Assembly (NCBI RefSeq): GCF_008370325.1
Contig: NZ_VNIP01000008.1
Span: forward strand, 186,001 to 250,000
Length of the DNA: 64,000 nt
DNA from: Martinezella tropici
Lineage (GTDB): Bacteria; Pseudomonadota; Alphaproteobacteria; Rhizobiales; Rhizobiaceae
Direction: 5' to 3'
The notes below the pieces were generated by a model. It saw only the letters and a program-made list of their open reading frames with translations, did not search any database and was not told the DNA's origin. The position numbers and the translations under genes were made by a program. Of the stretch, positions 53,085-62,405 are shown piece after piece (within the stretch, counting starts at the first letter, position 1; every line of letters begins with the position of its first letter).

Positions 53085-54335
53085 TCATGCGTAGCGGCTG
53101 ATCGCGAGATCGGTGGCGTCAATATCAGGCTTGCGGCCGCTAACGAGATCGCTGATGACGCGCGCCGAGCCGGAACTCATCGTCCATCCAAGCGTGCCGT
53201 GGCCGGTGTTGAGGTAAAGCCCCTTGATCTTTGTCGGGCCGATGACCGGCGTGCCATCCGGCGTCATCGGCCGCAGGCCCGACCAGAAGGAAGCCTTGGC
53301 GACATCGCCGCCGGGAAAGAGATCGGTGACGGAATGTTCGAGCGTCTGGCGCCGGGCAAGACCGAGATCATTGGTATAGCCGGAGATTTCAGCCATGCCG
53401 CCGACGCGGATGCGATCGCCGAGGCGGGTGATCGCGATCTTGTAAGTTTCGTCCATGACGGTTGATTCCGGCGCGCGCGATGCATCGGTGATCGGGATCG
53501 TCAGCGAGTAGCCCTTGACCGGATAGACGGAAAGACTGATGCCGAGCGGCTTCAGCAAGAGCGGAGAATAGCTGCCGAGCGCTGTGACGATCGCATCGGC
53601 ATCCATCCGTCCGCGATCGGTCATGACGCCGCGCGTCTGGCCGCCCTCAACGTCGAGCCCCTTGATGGTCGTGCCATACTGGAACTGCACGCCGAGCTCG
53701 ATGGACTTAGCCGCAAGTGCATTGGTGAACTTGAAGCAGTCGCCGGTCTCGTCCTTCGGCGTCAGCAGGCCGCCGACGATCTTCTCGCGCACATGCTTGA
53801 GCGCCGGTTCGACACGAACGCAGCCGTCGCGATCAAGCACTTCATACGGAATGCCGTCGGCTGCAAGAGCCTTGACGTCCTTTGCCGATGCATCGAGCTG
53901 CTGCTGCGTGCGGAACAGCTGCAGCGTGCCCTGCATGCGCTCGTCATAGGCGATGCCGGTCTCCTGGCGAAGCTGGGCCAGCGAAATGCGGCTGTAATCG
54001 GCAAGGCGCAGCATCCGGCTCTTGTTGATCGCGTAGCGTTCGGAGGTGCAGTTGGACAACATCCTGACCATCCAGGAGAGCATGGCGGTATCGACCTTCG
54101 GTCGCAGGATAAGCGGGGCGTGTTTCATGAACAGCCACTTCAGCGCCTTTGCGGGAATGCCGGGTGCCGCCCACGGCGAGCAATAGCCGAAGGAGACTTC
54201 GCCGGCATTGGCAAAACTCGTCTCCAGCGCCGGCCCCTGCTGCCGGTCGATGACCGTAACCTCGTGGCCCGCCTTGGCAAGCTGATAGGCGGATGTGACG
54301 CCGACGATGCCGGCACCCAGAACGACGACTTTCAT
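53085..54335 (-). CDS. dadA: DadA, D-amino acid dehydrogenase small subunit
   Basis: A 416-residue FAD enzyme that oxidises D-alanine to pyruvate and ammonia at the inner membrane. The N-terminal dinucleotide-binding motif [19 protein letters not shown] and [17 protein letters not shown] are typical of DadA, as is [20 protein letters not shown] near the C-terminus. It lies 33 bp downstream of alr on the same strand, so L-alanine is racemised and then oxidised by this pair. The divergent Lrp-type gene is probably the alanine-responsive activator DadR. Confidence 0.93.
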   Translation of the reverse strand: MKVVVLGAGIVGVTSAYQLAKAGHEVTVIDRQQGPALETSFANAGEVSFGYCSPWAAPGIPAKALKWLFMKHAPLILRPKVDTAMLSWMVRMLSNCTSERYAINKSRMLRLADYSRISLAQLRQETGIAYDERMQGTLQLFRTQQQLDASAKDVKALAADGIPYEVLDRDGCVRVEPALKHVREKIVGGLLTPKDETGDCFKFTNALAAKSIELGVQFQYGTTIKGLDVEGGQTRGVMTDRGRMDADAIVTALGSYSPLLLKPLGISLSVYPVKGYSLTIPITDASRAPESTVMDETYKIAITRLGDRIRVGGMAEISGYTNDLGLARRQTLEHSVTDLFPGGDVAKASFWSGLRPMTPDGTPVIGPTKIKGLYLNTGHGTLGWTMSSGSARVISDLVSGRKPDIDATDLAISRYA

Positions 54336-54368
54336 GATGTCCTCAGAGAGAAATGAGCATTGGGAAGG

Positions 54369-55502
54369 TCAGCGGTATTGACGGTGGAAGCGGTGGCCGA
54401 GACTGGTCAGGATCTCATAGGAAATCAAGCCGGCGTCCCGCGCAAGATCCTCCAAGCTCTGGTGATCTCCGAGAACCTCCACCATGCTTCCGAAAGAGAG
54501 CGCGTCTTCGGGCAGAGCGCTGATGTCGATCGTCGTGCTGTCCATCGACACGCGGCCGACGATCGGCAGCCGCACGCCATCATAGTAAACCGCGCCACGG
54601 TCGCTGAGGCTGCGCGGAAGGCCATCAGCATAGCCGGCGGCGATCGTCGCAAGTCGGGTCGGGCCTTTCGTCACGTGCACGCCGCCATAGCCGACACGCG
54701 CGCCTTCCGGGACTGTTCGGGTTTGCACCACGGCGACATCGAGCCGGACGACGGCTTCCATGGGATTGGTTTGGCCGCTCGTCGGAGCACCGCCGTAAAG
54801 GGCGATGCCCGGCCGTGCCAACACACCGTGAAAATCGCCGCCGAGGAAGATGCCGCCGGAATTCGCAAAAGAGATGTCGTAGCTCGGGAATTCCGATGCG
54901 ACGCGACACATTTCGGCGAGCTGATCGGCATTTTGCCGGCTGTAGGCTTCGTCGGCGGAGGCGAGGTGGCTCATGACGAACAGGATGTCGAGATCGTCGG
55001 ATATCCGCAGATGGGCTGCGACGGCGGCGCTGTCTTCCGGCGGTATCCCAAGCCGCGACATGCCGGTATCGAACTGCAGAACCGCCGGCAGCCTGCGCTG
55101 GAAGGCGCGTGCGATATCGGCCCATTGCCGCAGCTGATCGAGCGAATTGATCACGGGCACGATGCCGCCATCGGCACAAGCTGCCTCGTTGCCGGGCAGC
55201 AGGCCATTCAGCACGAAGATTGTGGCATCGCCGGCCAATTGCGGACGCAGCCGTAGCGCTTCGATGAAGTGGGCGACGAAGAAATGCCGGCAGCCATGCC
55301 CATAAAGAGCCCTGGAGACCTGGCTTGCACCAAGCCCATAGGCGTCGGCCTTCACGACTGCGGCTGCGCGCGCCGGCGCAACGACGGAGGACAGTTTGTC
55401 GTAGTTCCGGCAGAGGGCCGCCAGATCGATCGTCAGATAACCACAAGCGCCGCTGTCGATCGCCAATTTTGGCGCCTGCAAATCCACTATGCCGCCGTCC
55501 AT
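54369..55502 (-). CDS. alr: Catabolic alanine racemase (Alr/DadX)
   Basis: A 377-residue PLP enzyme. The PLP-binding Lys is in AAVVKADAYGLGA and the second catalytic Tyr in RVGYGGVHV. GRVSMDSTTIDIS is the conserved C-terminal-domain segment. ATG at 55502 follows GAGGGCGG. It converts L-alanine to D-alanine for DadA. Located between dadA and the divergent Lrp-type regulator, it fits the catabolic DadX rather than the cell-wall Alr, although both belong to one family. Confidence 0.92.
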   Translation of the reverse strand: MDGGIVDLQAPKLAIDSGACGYLTIDLAALCRNYDKLSSVVAPARAAAVVKADAYGLGASQVSRALYGHGCRHFFVAHFIEALRLRPQLAGDATIFVLNGLLPGNEAACADGGIVPVINSLDQLRQWADIARAFQRRLPAVLQFDTGMSRLGIPPEDSAAVAAHLRISDDLDILFVMSHLASADEAYSRQNADQLAEMCRVASEFPSYDISFANSGGIFLGGDFHGVLARPGIALYGGAPTSGQTNPMEAVVRLDVAVVQTRTVPEGARVGYGGVHVTKGPTRLATIAAGYADGLPRSLSDRGAVYYDGVRLPIVGRVSMDSTTIDISALPEDALSFGSMVEVLGDHQSLEDLARDAGLISYEILTSLGHRFHRQYR

Positions 55503-55526
55503 GTCCGCCCTCGTCTTTCAAGGGCA

Positions 55527-55542
55527 GATTATTGAAATAATC
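55527..55542. promoter_or_regulatory. Palindrome in the alr/dadR divergent promoter (candidate Lrp-type site)
   Basis: GATTATT-GA-AATAATC is a perfect 7-bp inverted repeat, with a related imperfect one (GATTATTGTGTAATTG) near 55567. The stretch is very A/T-rich. Lrp-family proteins bind such A/T-rich palindromes, so DadR control of alr-dadA is likely. Confidence 0.55.
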
Positions 55543-55626
55543 GTGAAATTGCCTATCAAACAGCGATTGATTATTGTGTAATTGCGTTGATATTGAAATG
55601 AACTGCGAATTTTTGAAAGAATTCAC

Positions 55627-56091
55627 GTGCCGGCCCTCGATACCATCGACCGCAATATTCTCCGCCTGCTCAGGCTCGATGCCCGTGTCAGCAATGCGAG
55701 GCTGGCTGCAGAGGTGGGATTGTCGCCGTCGGCCTGCCTCAGGCGCATCAAACTGATGGAGCAGGCCGGCGTCATCAGGGGTTATACGGCGCTGGTGGAT
55801 ACCTCCCAGGCGGAAGCGACGATCGCTGTCATCATCAATATTACGCTCGAGCGGCAGACGGAGGATCACCTCGATCGTTTTGAGGCGGCGGTGCGCAGGC
55901 ATCCGGAGATCAAGGAGTGTTTCCTGATGACGGGCGGGTCCGATTATCTCCTGCGCGTCGAGGTTGCCAATCCCGGCGATTTCGAGCGCATCCACAAGGA
56001 TATTCTTTCGACCATGCCAGGAGTGCTGCGGATCCATTCGAGCTTCTCGATCCGCAATGTGCTTGCGACGCGGCCGAAAAATCCGCGCTGA
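55627..56091 (+). CDS. Lrp/AsnC family regulator (probable DadR)
   Basis: A 154-residue regulator. Residues 1-60 hold the winged helix (LDTIDRNILRLLRLDARVSN, LAAEVGLSPSACLRRIKLME). Residues 70-150 form the RAM effector domain (ECFLMTGGSDYLLRVEV). The GTG at 55627 is the start. It is divergent from alr and dadA. In Pseudomonas and rhizobia such a gene (dadR) activates dadAX in response to alanine. The match is by position and family. Confidence 0.88.
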   Translation: MPALDTIDRNILRLLRLDARVSNARLAAEVGLSPSACLRRIKLMEQAGVIRGYTALVDTSQAEATIAVIINITLERQTEDHLDRFEAAVRRHPEIKECFLMTGGSDYLLRVEVANPGDFERIHKDILSTMPGVLRIHSSFSIRNVLATRPKNPR

Positions 56092-56130
56092 ACAAGCGGC
56101 CTGCTCTGCGCATATTCAGGCAGTTCTCTG

Positions 56131-58014
56131 TCAGGCCTGATCCTGGCCGATGCCTGTCGCGGCATGTACCTCGCAGATCACGCCGCTCGGCTCGTAGCTG
56201 ATATTGACCTGGCCGTTCAGTTCGGCCGCCAGCAGGCTTTCGATCAACCTGGAGCCAAACCCCTTGCGGGTGGGCGGTTTGACGGTCGGCCCTCCCGTTT
56301 CCTGCCAGCGCAGGCTCAGCCGGTTGGTTTCGCCGGGTTCCAGAGACCAGCGGATGGCGACACGGCCATCAGGCACCGACAGCGCGCCATATTTGGCGGC
56401 ATTCGTAGCAAGCTCGTGCATCGCGAGCGATATGGAGATAACGGTTCGCGGCGCCAGTTTGATCGCCGGACCGGAAATTTCGAACCTCTCCTTAGGGTAG
56501 AGCGACAGTGCCTGGCCGATGACGGCCAAAAGGTCTGTTTCCTCCCATTTGCCGTGGATCAGCAAGTCATGCGCGCGCGCCATCGAAGCCAGCCGCGCCT
56601 CGAATGTCTCGACGGCCACCTTGTCGATCTCGTCGCGTCCCAATGTCTGGCGTGATATGGCCATGACGGTTGCAAGCACGTTCTTGACGCGATGATTGAG
56701 TTCGCCGGCCAGCACCGTCTGCAGGCGTTCGGCTTCCTTCTTCGCACTGATATCATGGGCGGTCTTCGAAGCCCCCACGATCCGGCCGTAAGCGTCATAG
56801 ATCGGAGAGACGCTGAGCAGGACGTCGACAAGTTCGCCGTTCTTGTTGCGTCGCTTGGTTTCATAGGGTTCGACTTTCTGACCCGCGCGGATCTGGGCGA
56901 GGATAGCCGGCTCTTCGTCACTGCGGTCGTCGGGAACGAGCATCATCACCGACGTGCCGATGGCCTCGTCGGCGGAGTGGCCGTAAAGCCTTTCAGCGCC
57001 GGTATTCCAGCTTGTGATTATCATGTTGAGATCAATGCTCAGGATGGCGTCGTCCGACGAGGCGACGATAGCCGCTAGACGCTGCTCCACTTCCTGTACG
57101 CGTTTGCGTTCGGTGATATCGGTGACGAGGACCGCGACCCGCTGGATGTGTCCCGAGCTGTCGCGCAAGCCAGAAACGGCGTTTGCAACCCATACGAGGC
57201 TGCCGTCCTTGCGGATATAGCGCTTTTCGATCTCGAAGTTTTCACCGGTCGCGAGCAGCGTCTCGAACAGGCGCATATTCTCGCGTAGATCGTCCGGATA
57301 GGTGATGTCGTCCATCCGCATGCCGAGAAGCTCGGTCTCGGAGTAGCCGATAATCTCGCAGAAGCGTCCGTTCACTTGAACGAAGCGGCCGTCGAGTTCG
57401 CATTGGGCTATTCCCGTCGCTGACTGGGAAATGACGGCGCGGATCCGTTCCTCGCTTTCGCGCAATACCTGTTCGGAGCGAACGCGCTCCGTCGTCTCGT
57501 TGACGATGCAGAAGACCCCCAACACCTTGCCGTTCGCATCGCGAACGGGCGAATAGGAAATGTCGAAATAGACTGTTTCGGGATAGCCGTGGCGCTCGAT
57601 GTAGAACGGCCGGTCCTTGGCGGCGACCGTATTGCCATCCTGCAAGACGGAACGCAGAAGCGGTTCCAGATCGCTCCAAAGCTCTGCCCAGTTTTCTCGC
57701 GCGGGACGTCCCAAAGCCCGCGGATGTTTGTTGCCTATGGTGACGGCATAGGCATCGTTGTAAAGGGCAACGAAGTCCTCACCCCAGAATACGGCGATCT
57801 GGGCCTGTGACGACAGCATGATATCGACTGCGACCGTAAGGCAGGAGGGCCATGCCGATCGAGGGCCGAGACTGGTCGCTGCCCAATCGAGGCCAGAGAT
57901 GAGCGCTGCCATTTCGCCGGTATGATTTGCCACGATGTTCAGGATGGCCCCTCCCTCGAGCGATAGCCGGGCCTGCAAGAATTGTCCGGTTCGCTCATGC
58001 TTGCAAGGATTCAT
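56131..58014 (-). CDS. HWE family sensor histidine kinase with three PAS domains
   Basis: A 627-residue cytoplasmic kinase. PAS-like domains are at about residues 60-165, 175-290 and 300-420 (SEERIRAVISQSATGIAQCE, YIRKDGSLVWVANAVSGLRD, DDAILSIDLNMIITSWN). The HWE dimerisation block follows with the phospho-acceptor His in ELNHRVKNVLATVMAIS near residue 440. The ATPase part has LAMHELATNAAKYGALS. The ATG at 58014 has GGGGAA upstream. No response regulator is adjacent, so it is an orphan kinase. HWE kinases are frequent in rhizobia and some sense light or stress. No flavin- or bilin-binding residue stands out. Confidence 0.88.
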   Translation of the reverse strand: MNPCKHERTGQFLQARLSLEGGAILNIVANHTGEMAALISGLDWAATSLGPRSAWPSCLTVAVDIMLSSQAQIAVFWGEDFVALYNDAYAVTIGNKHPRALGRPARENWAELWSDLEPLLRSVLQDGNTVAAKDRPFYIERHGYPETVYFDISYSPVRDANGKVLGVFCIVNETTERVRSEQVLRESEERIRAVISQSATGIAQCELDGRFVQVNGRFCEIIGYSETELLGMRMDDITYPDDLRENMRLFETLLATGENFEIEKRYIRKDGSLVWVANAVSGLRDSSGHIQRVAVLVTDITERKRVQEVEQRLAAIVASSDDAILSIDLNMIITSWNTGAERLYGHSADEAIGTSVMMLVPDDRSDEEPAILAQIRAGQKVEPYETKRRNKNGELVDVLLSVSPIYDAYGRIVGASKTAHDISAKKEAERLQTVLAGELNHRVKNVLATVMAISRQTLGRDEIDKVAVETFEARLASMARAHDLLIHGKWEETDLLAVIGQALSLYPKERFEISGPAIKLAPRTVISISLAMHELATNAAKYGALSVPDGRVAIRWSLEPGETNRLSLRWQETGGPTVKPPTRKGFGSRLIESLLAAELNGQVNISYEPSGVICEVHAATGIGQDQA

Positions 58015-58092
58015 AGCATATTCCCCATGGCGAAGTGCAGAGAGAAAATTCGGCGATTTCAATGTGTTTCAAGCCGGCCCCGATCGGAAACG

Positions 58093-58977
58093 TCAGGTGT
58101 CCGGCCTTGCATGCATTTCGGCCGTCAGCCATCGCTCGAGCGCCAATGCGTCTGGCCTGCCTGCAATATGCGGGGCGATCCACAGCACCATGCGCCTAGG
58201 TCCAGGTAGGAAACCGAACGGTGCCACCAGCCGCCCCGAGGCGAGCTGATCGAGCACCAGCATCTGCGGAACAACAGCAATGCCGAGACCGCAGGCGGCA
58301 GCCTGGATCAGCAGGTAGAAATGGTCGAATGCGGACTGGGACGCGAGCTGCAGATCCGTCCTACACGCGATCGCCTGCCAGTCGCTCCAGGCCTGCGGGC
58401 GCGTGCGTGTGGACAGGAGTGCCGCATTCTCCATGTCGCCTGGGCAACGAATGCCGGAGCGGCTCAGATATTCCGGCGAGCAGACCGGGCCGATCGCCTC
58501 GCCGCCCAATTCGCGGATGATCGCATCCTTCGGCGGTTCGATGATGCTCGAGCGGATCGCGAGGCTGATCTTGTCCCGGACGAAATCGACCTGATCGTAG
58601 TTCATGTTGAATTGCAGGGCGATGTGCGGATGGTGCTCGTGGAATTGGCCGATGCGGGGAATGATCCATCCCATCATGATCGATGAGGAGCAGGAAAGCG
58701 TCAGCGGGCCGGGGCGAACACGCTCGACGCTCGCCTGCATCAGGCCGAAGGCGCTCGCCAGACCCTCGGCCAGCCGCAGCCCTTCAGGCGTCGGCTCGGT
58801 GGAATGGGCCCGGCGGTTGACGAGAATGACACCCAACGTCTGTTCGAGACCGCGGATATGCCGGCTGATCGCGCCATGCGTAACGCAAAGCTCGTCGGCT
58901 GCCAGCGTCATCGACTTGTGCCGCGCGGTCGCTTCGAAAGCCTTCAAGGCATTCAACGATGGAAGAGGGCCACTCAT
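58093..58977 (-). CDS. LysR family transcriptional regulator (GcvA-like)
   Basis: A 294-residue regulator. Residues 5-65 are the LysR helix-turn-helix (LNALKAFEATARHKSMTLAA, VTHGAISRHIRGLEQTLG). The remainder is the LysR substrate-binding domain. The ATG at 58977 is preferred because AGGA precedes it and the HTH begins at once. A longer frame to 59016 adds non-conserved residues. It is divergent from an MFS transporter gene (59195), which is its probable target. Confidence 0.9.
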   Translation of the reverse strand: MSGPLPSLNALKAFEATARHKSMTLAADELCVTHGAISRHIRGLEQTLGVILVNRRAHSTEPTPEGLRLAEGLASAFGLMQASVERVRPGPLTLSCSSSIMMGWIIPRIGQFHEHHPHIALQFNMNYDQVDFVRDKISLAIRSSIIEPPKDAIIRELGGEAIGPVCSPEYLSRSGIRCPGDMENAALLSTRTRPQAWSDWQAIACRTDLQLASQSAFDHFYLLIQAAACGLGIAVVPQMLVLDQLASGRLVAPFGFLPGPRRMVLWIAPHIAGRPDALALERWLTAEMHARPDT

Positions 58978-58999
58978 TGTGCAGTCCTGCGATAGCGTG

Positions 59000-59018
59000 A
59001 TGTGATTTTTCCTCACAT
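59000..59018. promoter_or_regulatory. Inverted repeat in LysR/MFS promoter
   Basis: ATGTGA-N7-TCACAT is a perfect 6-bp inverted repeat 24 bp before the LysR start codon. It resembles both a LysR-type site (T-N11-A within) and a CRP-like site with one extra base in the spacer. Confidence 0.45.
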
Positions 59019-59194
59019 GACAGGGAGATTAAATCGTTTGCTTGCGGCTTGTCCATACCGCTAGAGATCAAGGTCATTCGAAGGCGCATGCGGCCGAAGG
59101 CAGGGACTGGAAGGGAAGTCGGAGTTTCCGTTCTGTCAGCGACGCAAGCGGATCGTTGCGCCGCTGGGTTTCAGGACTGGGGGGAGGATTTCTA

Positions 59195-60535
59195 TTGCAG
59201 CCTGCTAATCAGGAAATGTCACAGGTCGAGCGTTCGGCCATCGCCAAGGTATCGAAGCGGCTGGTGCCGTTCATCGCCTTGATGTTCTTCATCAACTTCC
59301 TTGACCGTACCGCGATCTCCTTTGCCGGCCCGAACGGCATGACGACGGATCTGGCGCTGACGGCGGCGCAGTTCGGCTTCGCTGCGGGCATCTTCTTCTT
59401 CGGCTATATCGTGCTGGAGATCCCGAGCAATCTGGCGCTTCACAAATACGGCGCCCGTCGCTGGCTTGCCCGCATCATGGTGAGCTGGGGCATCGTGGCG
59501 CTCTTGTTCACCTGGGTATCGAGCGCGACGGAGCTTTACGTGCTGCGTTTCCTCCTCGGGGTTGCCGAAGCCGGCTTCTTTCCGGGCGCGATCCTTTTCC
59601 TAAGCATGTGGGTGCCCGCCAAACATCGCAACAAGATCCTGGCATTGTTCTACCTCGCCCAGCCGCTGACAACGGTCGTTGGCGCGCCCTTTGCGGCGAT
59701 GCTCATACAGATGCACGGTCTCTTCGGCTTGGAAGGCTGGCGCGTCATGTTCTTCGGCGTTGCCGTTCCCGCCATCATCATCGGCATCGTCGCTTGGTTC
59801 TATCTCGCGGATCGGCCCGACGATGCCAAGTGGCTGACGCAGACGGAAAAGGATTGGCTGAATCGGGAGCTTGCCGGTGAGGAAAAGGCCAAGGCGGCCG
59901 CTCATGGCAAGATGACCGGTTTCGCGCTAACGGACGGCCGCGTGTGGCTGCTGTCGGTGATCTATTTCGGCCTGATCTATGGCCTCTATGCGCTGGCCTT
60001 CTTCCTGCCGACCATCATTGCCGGTTTCGAGACGAAGTTCGGCACCAAATTCGACGTTTTCGACAAGGGGTTGATCACGGCCATTCCCTATCTGCCGGCA
60101 GCCATTGCCCTGTTCTTCTGGGGCCGCGATGCCTCCAGGCGCGGCGTGCGGCCGTGGCATATCGGCGTTCCGGCCCTGATCGGCGCATTCAGCATTCCGG
60201 CTGCGCTCTACATGGGTTCGCCTGAGGCGACGATCGTCATGATCACGCTGACGGCCTGCGCGATTTTTTCCGCCCTGCCGAATTTCTGGGCCATTCCGTC
60301 CCGCTTTCTGACCGGGCCGGCGGCGGCAGCCGGCATCGCCCTGATCAACACGATCGGCAACATCGCCGGCTTTGCCGCGCCCTATATCACCGGCGTCGTC
60401 AAGGATGCGACCGGCCTTTACGAACTGCCGATGTTCATCGTCGGGGCGCTGATGCTGTTGTCGGCACTGCTCGCCTTCTCGCTGAGCGGTAGGGTAGAGG
60501 AGCCGACACTGATTGCGTCGGGCAGCAAGGGCTGA
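59195..60535 (+). CDS. MFS transporter, anion:cation symporter (phthalate/tartrate permease-like)
   Basis: A 446-residue inner-membrane protein with 12 helices. FINFLDRTAISFAGPNGMTTDL, the short loop FLLGVAEAGFFPGAILFLSMW and VPAKHRNKILALFYLAQPLT are typical of the ACS family that takes up organic acids. A TTG at 59195 with a very strong GGGGAGGA six bases upstream is chosen. The ATG at 59216 has AGGAA too close to it. It is divergent from the LysR gene and ends at a terminator-like hairpin. The substrate is unknown. Confidence 0.87.
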   Translation: MQPANQEMSQVERSAIAKVSKRLVPFIALMFFINFLDRTAISFAGPNGMTTDLALTAAQFGFAAGIFFFGYIVLEIPSNLALHKYGARRWLARIMVSWGIVALLFTWVSSATELYVLRFLLGVAEAGFFPGAILFLSMWVPAKHRNKILALFYLAQPLTTVVGAPFAAMLIQMHGLFGLEGWRVMFFGVAVPAIIIGIVAWFYLADRPDDAKWLTQTEKDWLNRELAGEEKAKAAAHGKMTGFALTDGRVWLLSVIYFGLIYGLYALAFFLPTIIAGFETKFGTKFDVFDKGLITAIPYLPAAIALFFWGRDASRRGVRPWHIGVPALIGAFSIPAALYMGSPEATIVMITLTACAIFSALPNFWAIPSRFLTGPAAAAGIALINTIGNIAGFAAPYITGVVKDATGLYELPMFIVGALMLLSALLAFSLSGRVEEPTLIASGSKG

Positions 60536-60564
60536 AAGCATCCGAGGCAATGAAAGGATGAATT

Positions 60565-60602
60565 CGATGGCGGTCACGAATGCGATCGCCATCGATTTTT
60601 TC
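60565..60602 (+). terminator. Rho-independent terminator after the MFS gene
   Basis: CGATGGCG pairs with CGCCATCG across 14 nt and is followed by ATTTTTT. It lies 30 bp after the MFS stop and just before the convergent ornithine cyclodeaminase stop. Confidence 0.7.
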
Positions 60603-61650
60603 AGCCGGCCCGCAGCAGCATGCCGAACAGGTCGCGCGGGTCGTCCGGGTCAGCAATAATATCGAGCTTCTGGAAGTAGTCCGTGCCTTTCAGCTTCTCG
60701 CGCACATAGCGCAAGGCGGAGAAATCCTCGATCGCAAAGCCGACGCTGTCGAACAGGGTGATCTGCCGCTCACTGCTGCGGCCCTGCGCCTGGCCGGCGA
60801 CGACCTGCCAGAGTTCAGTGATCGGATAATCCGGATCCATCTGCTGGATCTCGCCTTCGATGCGCGTCTGCGGCGGATATTCGACGAAGGTGTCGGCGCG
60901 CAGCAGGATGTCGCGATGGAGCTCGGTCTTGCCCGGACAGTCGCCGCCGATTGCGTTGATGTGCACGCCGGCGCCGACCATATTGTCAGTCAGAATGGTC
61001 GCGAACTGCTTGTCGGCCGTGCAGGTGGTGATGATGTCGGCGCCTTCGATGGCGGCCTGGGCCGAGGTGCAGGGCACGAGCCGCAGCCCTGTCTTGCCGA
61101 GGTTGCGCACGGTCTTTTCCGTCGCCTTCGGGTCGATGTCGTAGAGGCGGACTTCCTCGATGCCGAGAACCGCCTTCATCGCCAGCGCCTGGAATTCCGC
61201 CTGCGCACCATTGCCGATCAGGGCGAGGCGGCGCGCATTGGCCGGTGCCAGGTGGCGGGCCGCCATTGCCGAGGTCGCCGCCGTGCGCAGGGCCGTCAGG
61301 AGCGTCATTTCGGTCAATAGTACCGGGTAGCCGGTCGAGACTTCCGCCAGCAGGCCGAAGGCGGTGACGGTCTGCAGGCCTTGAGCCATGTTCTTCGGAT
61401 GGCCGTTCACATATTTGAAGCTGTAGACCGCCCCGTCGGAGGTCGGCATTAGCTCGATGACGCCGTCATGCGAATGGGAGGCGACGCGGGGAGTCTTGTC
61501 GAAGAGGTCCCAGCGACGAAAGTCCGCCTCGATGGCGTCGGTGAGTTCGACCAACATGGTTTCAATGCCGACATGATGGACGAGCCGCATCATATTCTCG
61601 ACGCTGACGAAGGGAATGAAGGCTTTCTCCGAAGGAAGCGGTGCGGTCAT
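60601..61650 (-). CDS. ocd: Ornithine cyclodeaminase
   Basis: A 349-residue enzyme of the OCD/mu-crystallin family that converts L-ornithine to L-proline and ammonia with NAD+ recycling. SFKYVNGHPKNMAQGLQTV contains the substrate Lys and Gly residues, and RLALIGNGAQAEFQALAM is the NAD-binding glycine loop. INAIGGDCPGKTEL is the conserved Asp-containing active-site segment. ATG at 61650 is chosen because GAGGA lies seven bases upstream, and ATG at 61656 is an alternative. It is divergent from an Lrp-family gene, its probable regulator. Ocd is typical of opine and arginine catabolism in rhizobia and Agrobacterium. Confidence 0.92.
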   Translation of the reverse strand: MTAPLPSEKAFIPFVSVENMMRLVHHVGIETMLVELTDAIEADFRRWDLFDKTPRVASHSHDGVIELMPTSDGAVYSFKYVNGHPKNMAQGLQTVTAFGLLAEVSTGYPVLLTEMTLLTALRTAATSAMAARHLAPANARRLALIGNGAQAEFQALAMKAVLGIEEVRLYDIDPKATEKTVRNLGKTGLRLVPCTSAQAAIEGADIITTCTADKQFATILTDNMVGAGVHINAIGGDCPGKTELHRDILLRADTFVEYPPQTRIEGEIQQMDPDYPITELWQVVAGQAQGRSSERQITLFDSVGFAIEDFSALRYVREKLKGTDYFQKLDIIADPDDPRDLFGMLLRAG

Positions 61651-61716
61651 CGCCATGTCCTCAATGCAATTTGTTTCCCATAGGGTAACAAGCGGATCGA
61701 TTGACTGAAATCGCAA

Positions 61717-61729
61717 AACTGTGTCAGTT
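61717..61729. promoter_or_regulatory. Palindrome in ocd/Lrp promoter
   Basis: AACTG-TGT-CAGTT, a perfect 5-bp inverted repeat, lies in the 142-bp gap between the divergent ocd and Lrp-type genes. It is a candidate binding site for the adjacent Lrp protein. Confidence 0.4.
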
Positions 61730-61792
61730 CTGGTATTGCGTTGTACGAATTGCTCAGTATTTTTGGCGGAAAAGGCAAAACGGGATTACGCA

Positions 61793-62230
61793 ATGGCGCT
61801 TGCCAAATATATTCCGGACGATCTCGATCGACGCATCATAGCGCATTTGCGCGCCGATGGCCGCGCCTCCCTCTCCAAGCTGTCGGATGCCTTGGGTGTC
61901 GCGCGCGGTACAGTGCAGAACCGGTTGGACCGTCTGATCGAGACCGGCACGCTTCTCGGTTTCACCGTACGGGTGCGCGAAGATTATGAAGAGCAGACTG
62001 TCCACGCCGTCATGATGATCGAAGTCGTTGGGAAATCGACGACCCAGGTCATCCGCAAGCTGCGTGGCCTGCCCGAGATCTATTCGCTGCATACGACCAA
62101 CGGAAATTGGGACCTGGTGGCCAATATCCGCGCAACCAGCCTCTCGGACTTCGACCGGGTCCTGCGCGAAGTGCGGATGATCGACGGCGTTGCCAATAGC
62201 GAAACCAGCCTGCTGCTTAGCAGCCTGTGA
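61793..62230 (+). CDS. Lrp/AsnC family transcriptional regulator (near ocd)
   Basis: A 145-residue regulator with an N-terminal winged helix (LDRRIIAHLRADGRASLSKLSDA, RGTVQNRLDRLIETG) and a C-terminal RAM domain ending in VANSETSLLLSSL. ATG at 61793 is chosen from several in-frame candidates because the HTH starts soon after. Divergent orientation to ocd suggests it senses ornithine or arginine and controls that gene. Confidence 0.88.
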   Translation: MALAKYIPDDLDRRIIAHLRADGRASLSKLSDALGVARGTVQNRLDRLIETGTLLGFTVRVREDYEEQTVHAVMMIEVVGKSTTQVIRKLRGLPEIYSLHTTNGNWDLVANIRATSLSDFDRVLREVRMIDGVANSETSLLLSSL

Positions 62231-62405
62231 CGATGCTGATGTCGTCGAGGTGTCGTGCGAGGATTTGAATTCTCCTTTGCCGAAGATCCTCACGGATTAG
62301 CCGCCAACGTGCCGCGACATAATATTCGCATGGATATTTCACCCGTGGATGGCGGGATGCGGCGCCCCGCTTGAAAACTCGCTGCATGTGTTGTTATGAT
62401 TTCGC

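Noticed and set aside
54625..56037. 470-codon minus-strand frame across alr and the Lrp gene
   Set aside because: It is an out-of-frame and antisense shadow, rich in Arg, and conflicts with clear alr and Lrp proteins.
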